From: JACRAO01 sp964490895
GTDB taxonomy: Bacteria > Bdellovibrionota > UBA1018
DNA length: 16,802 nucleotides
Direction: 5' to 3'
Assembly (NCBI GenBank): GCA_964490895.1
Contig: CAZBEI010000064.1
Location: 1 to 16,802, forward strand
The notes below the pieces were generated by a model. It did not search any database, was not told where the DNA came from, and saw only the letters and a list, made by a program, of their open reading frames with translations. Below are positions 14,392 through 16,802 of the stretch, one piece after another. The position numbers and the translations under genes were made by a program. How positions within the stretch are numbered: position 1 is the stretch's first letter; each line of letters opens with the position of its first letter.

Positions 14392-15887
14392 AAATCGGAT
14401 CTGAGCCTTTGTCGTCGCAAGACGTTTCGGAAGTTGTTTTTAAAAGCAGAAAAGTTTGCCTATCCAAAATAGCAGAAAAAAAAGTTTTAGAATCCCATAC
14501 TTTTCTTCTCAGCGAGATGACCCAAGGTAAGGTGATTTATGGAGTCAATACGGGTTTTGGACAATTGGCAAATGTAAAAATCCCAGACCATCAAATTGTA
14601 GAGTTGCAGACAAACCTGCTTCGTTCTCATGCTGTAGGAGTCGGGTCTTATTTGGAGGACTCTTATGTAAGAGCGATTTTACTCCTGAGGGCCAATACAC
14701 TTGCTCAAGGATATTCGGGTGTGAGGGTGGAAGTGGTAGAAAAACTGTTGGAACTCCTCAATCATGGAGTGTGCCCTCTTATTCCAGAACAAGGTTCGGT
14801 GGGAGCCAGTGGGGATCTTGCGCCTTTGGCACATTTAGCACTTGTGCTCATTGGAGAAGGTAGAGCGAGAATAAATTCTGAAGTCATGAGTGGTGCTCAG
14901 GCACTCAAAAAAATAGACTTACAGCCTCTTACTTTGGGCCCCAAGGAGGGCTTAGCGTTAGTCAACGGCACTCAATTTATGACAGCGCTTGGGATTTTAA
15001 ATTTAATTCAGGCAGAATATTTGTGTGATTTGGCAGATCTCACAGGTGCCATGAGTTTAGAGGCAATGCGAGGCAGTATTGGACCTTTCGAAAAAAATAT
15101 CCATCTCCTCAAACCACATCCAGGCCAACTGCTCTCAGCTGAGAGACTGTGGAAGATTTTAGGGGCTGGCGAAAAAAGTGAAATTGCAAAATCTCACACA
15201 CATTGCAGCAAGGTCCAAGATCCTTATAGTCTTCGCTGCATGCCACAGGTGCATGGTGCATGTCGGGATGCTTTGACCTTTGTACGCAGTGTTTTGTTGC
15301 GAGAATTAAATTCAGTCACAGATAATCCTCTCATTTTTGCGAGTGAGAAAAAAATTCTAAGTGGCGGAAATTTTCATGGTGAGGGAGTGGCTATGGCGCT
15401 TGACATGCTGTCGGTTGCGAGCGCTGAGATTGCCAGCATCTCTGAGCAGCGGATCGAAAAACTCATGAACCCTGCGACCTCCGAACTCCCTGCTTTTCTG
15501 ATTAAGGAGGGAGGATTAAACAGTGGGTTTATGATTGTCCAAGTCGCAGCTGCCAGTCTTGTGTCAGAAAATAAAACCTTGTGCCACCCAGCCAGCGTAG
15601 ATTCGATTGCGACATCGGCCGATAAGGAAGACCATGTCAGCATGGGTGCTTGGGCTGCCCGGAAGTCATTGCGCGTAGTGGAGAATACCAGAAGAGTGCT
15701 TGCGATGGAGCTTTTGTGTGCAGCACAGGGACTGGACTTGCTTCGACCTCTAAAATCTACTGATACTATAGAAAAATTACACGCCCAGGTTCGCAAAGCT
15801 GCTCCCTACATCGAGCGAGATCTATCTATGCATGATGCTCTGAGAGAGTTGGAGAGGATGATTACGGAGAGAGAGTTTTATTTATAG
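14379..15887 (+). CDS. hutH: Histidine ammonia-lyase
   Basis: A 502-residue MIO-dependent lyase converting L-histidine to urocanate and ammonia, the first step of histidine breakdown. YGVNTGFGQLA (54-64) carries the catalytic Tyr. LRSHAVGVG (81-89) has the Ser-His pair typical of histidine rather than tyrosine lyases. GSVGASGDLAPLAHLAL contains the Ala143-Ser144-Gly145 triad that self-cyclises to MIO. Further on, CMPQVHGACRD, SVTDNPLIF and SGGNFHGE are normal family blocks. The segment TSADKEDHVSMG differs from the usual TS(A/G)NQEDHVSM by a Lys in place of Gln before the Glu. It is the last gene of the lpt-def-fmt-rpe run, overlapping rpe by 13 bases. No hutU, hutI or hutG is in the window. 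Confidence 0.92.
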   Translation: MQTLEIGSEPLSSQDVSEVVFKSRKVCLSKIAEKKVLESHTFLLSEMTQGKVIYGVNTGFGQLANVKIPDHQIVELQTNLLRSHAVGVGSYLEDSYVRAILLLRANTLAQGYSGVRVEVVEKLLELLNHGVCPLIPEQGSVGASGDLAPLAHLALVLIGEGRARINSEVMSGAQALKKIDLQPLTLGPKEGLALVNGTQFMTALGILNLIQAEYLCDLADLTGAMSLEAMRGSIGPFEKNIHLLKPHPGQLLSAERLWKILGAGEKSEIAKSHTHCSKVQDPYSLRCMPQVHGACRDALTFVRSVLLRELNSVTDNPLIFASEKKILSGGNFHGEGVAMALDMLSVASAEIASISEQRIEKLMNPATSELPAFLIKEGGLNSGFMIVQVAAASLVSENKTLCHPASVDSIATSADKEDHVSMGAWAARKSLRVVENTRRVLAMELLCAAQGLDLLRPLKSTDTIEKLHAQVRKAAPYIERDLSMHDALRELERMITEREFYL

Positions 15888-15891
15888 GTTC

Positions 15892-16245
15892 TTAGCGGCT
15901 TAGTGTAGAGTAGATTTTTTTAAGTTTTATGTCGTAAGTTAATAAGTCGCAATGCGTAGCAAGGCTGCTTGCAATCAGTTGGATATCCACCCAGCTGAGT
16001 CCCTTTCCATAAAGAGATCTCATTTCGATAAAATCTAGGACCTCGTTTGGATTAATTTCGATGGCTCTGGGGATCTGTTTGAGATCCCCTAAAATGCGAA
16101 CTCTGTTTTTTAGTTGACCCGCCGCAATTTCTCCTAAAATTGAGGAATGAATCAAAATTTCTTTTCTCTCTAATAAAGCGATCACATTTGTGTCAGGAGC
16201 ACGAAAATGCCCAATCCAAGCCGAACTGTCTACTAAGGTCATCAT
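15892..16245 (-). CDS. vapC: VapC-type PIN-domain ribonuclease toxin
   Basis: A 117-residue PIN-domain protein, probably an endoribonuclease toxin held inactive by the VapB-like protein encoded just upstream. The acidic active-site residues are in place: Asp6 in LVDSSAWI, Glu39 in ILGEIA, Asp87 in LSWVDIQLIA, and Asp105 in LLTYDIKL. The length is usual for small VapC toxins. The start is a tandem ATG-ATG, with the first at 16243-16245. It begins 8 bases after the vapB stop, and its own stop lies 4 bases from the end of convergent hutH. The RNA target cannot be read from sequence. Confidence 0.88.
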   Translation of the reverse strand: MMTLVDSSAWIGHFRAPDTNVIALLERKEILIHSSILGEIAAGQLKNRVRILGDLKQIPRAIEINPNEVLDFIEMRSLYGKGLSWVDIQLIASSLATHCDLLTYDIKLKKIYSTLSR

Positions 16246-16253
16246 GTGAATGG

Positions 16254-16439
16254 TTATTTTCTTCTCGGAGCTGCTCTTGCTTTAGAGTCAGATCCACCCA
16301 AAGCAATGAGTCTTTTGTAGGCAGCAGTCCTGATGAGCTCTTCTAGGCCTTGATGGATCAGAGCTGTTTTTTCTTTAATTCCAGTGACTTCCATCGCTAT
16401 TTTTATCAGTTCGTCTTTTAGATTGAGGGTTGTTTTCAT
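16254..16439 (-). CDS. vapB: VapB-type antitoxin
   Basis: A 61-residue protein matching the short VapB family whose N-terminus forms a ribbon-helix-helix DNA-binding fold: MKTTLNLKDELIKIAMEVTG is the beta strand plus first helix, and KEKTALIHQGLEELIR is the second helix. The C-terminal part (about 40-61) is basic and ends ARAAPRRK; such tails wrap the toxin active site. It is the first gene of the leftward vapBC pair. It would neutralise VapC and, as in known vapBC operons, repress its own promoter, for which a candidate operator lies at 16482-16512. Confidence 0.85.
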   Translation of the reverse strand: MKTTLNLKDELIKIAMEVTGIKEKTALIHQGLEELIRTAAYKRLIALGGSDSKARAAPRRK

Positions 16440-16481
16440 TTTTAGATTCTCACGTTCAGCTGAGAGTTTGGGGTCTCATGC

Positions 16482-16519
16482 ATACATATAAAAGTACAAC
16501 ATTGATATGTATTAGTCAA
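16482..16519 (-). promoter_or_regulatory. Candidate vapBC promoter with flanking operator inverted repeat
   Basis: Read on the minus strand, TTGACT (16519-16514) and TACTTT (16496-16491) are separated by exactly 17 bases, a reasonable sigma-70-type promoter about 50 bases upstream of the vapB ATG. A perfect 8-base inverted repeat, ATACATAT (16482-16489) and ATATGTAT (16505-16512), brackets the -10 box with centres 23 bases apart, about two helical turns. One arm lies in the spacer and the other just downstream of the -10. This is a natural place for VapB/VapBC autorepression. Confidence 0.55.
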
Positions 16520-16540
16520 TGGCTAACTGATACAGACTGA

Positions 16541-16802
16541 CTATTTTATTCTCTGACTCTCACTAAGCAATGTGAGTTCACCCCACCCTGTGCTTTGATT
16601 CCAGGGTAAACTGAGGTAATAGGCAGGGCCTTTATCGCCTGTGATTGGATCCAGAGCGCGCACTTCTTTTTTACTCAGAAGTGGCTTTAGAAAAATTCCG
16701 ATACTGTTAATAAATGGAGCGCCTTGAGAATGTGCTTCGCTGAGTAAAAAACTTGTTTCCTGAAAATCTCGTCGTGCATAATAATCTTGTTTTATTGAAA
16801 AA
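16541..16802 (-). CDS. 3' part of an unidentified gene
   Basis: An open minus-strand frame enters from the right edge at 16801 and ends with TAG at 16541-16543, giving 86 C-terminal residues. Visible pieces include DYYARRDFQETSFLLSEAH, PFINSIGIFLKPLL, VRALDPITGDKGPAYYLSLP and WGELTLLSES. The mix of aromatic and polar residues without long hydrophobic runs suggests a soluble or exported protein. I recognise no family. It lies upstream of vapB in the same direction, with about 100 bases between them that hold the vapBC promoter, so it is probably a separate transcription unit. Confidence 0.6.
   Translation of the reverse strand, partial: FSIKQDYYARRDFQETSFLLSEAHSQGAPFINSIGIFLKPLLSKKEVRALDPITGDKGPAYYLSLPWNQSTGWGELTLLSESQRIK

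Noticed and set aside
15374..15796. 140-residue frame antisense to hutH
   Set aside because: A shadow of well-conserved HutH coding sequence with no motif of its own.
15888..16540. Wider defence island around vapBC
   Set aside because: Only the two-gene toxin-antitoxin pair is present. The neighbours are hutH and an unidentified partial gene, with no nuclease, methylase or mobile-element genes.

Overview
The window looks like a contig from a Gram-negative, moderately AT-rich bacterium. About 0.97 kb at its left end appears to come from a different genome. The main body (roughly 963-16802) carries LPS-transport permease, DksA, beta-barrel and LolA-like genes. It also has a CFI-box C-terminal protein and a stand-alone cyclic-nucleotide-binding protein. 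This mix, and the way the proteins read, suggests a Bdellovibrionota or deltaproteobacterial lineage. That placement is inference from protein style and was not checked by any search.

Layout: 1 to about 960 (minus strand) is the C-terminal part of a UvrD-type helicase with a RecB-like PD-(D/E)XK nuclease domain. Its style resembles Patescibacteria. It breaks off inside helicase motif VI territory at about 955-995, exactly where a plus-strand acyltransferase-3 gene begins without its N-terminus. Base composition also drops sharply there. A rightward run follows: acyltransferase fragment, cNMP-binding protein and trmL (1568-2538). A leftward nucleoside-salvage pair, cdd and punA (2513-3795), comes next. 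Then come rplU (with a C-terminal extension) and rpmA, convergent with a dksA-like gene. Next are a putative outer-membrane beta-barrel protein, galU, a secreted LolA-like protein overlapping priA (which lacks the winged-helix segment), and a CFI-box protein. lepB faces left and is divergent from a tightly packed rightward operon: LptF/G permease, def, fmt, rpe, hutH. The right end has a leftward vapBC toxin-antitoxin pair with a recognisable promoter/operator, and the 3' part of an unidentified leftward gene.

Functionally this is mostly housekeeping: translation (L21, L27, Def, Fmt, TrmL), replication restart (PriA), envelope biogenesis (LepB, LptF/G, GalU, beta-barrel, LolA-like), nucleoside and amino-acid salvage (Cdd, PNP, HutH) and central carbon metabolism (Rpe). 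I see no RNA genes, CRISPR arrays, insertion sequences or convincing terminators. No stretch longer than 300 bases lacks a gene. The points most worth a second look are the chimeric left junction, the shortened PriA, the L21 extension, the CFI-box protein and the vapBC operator. I did not find clear evidence of an undescribed multi-gene system.
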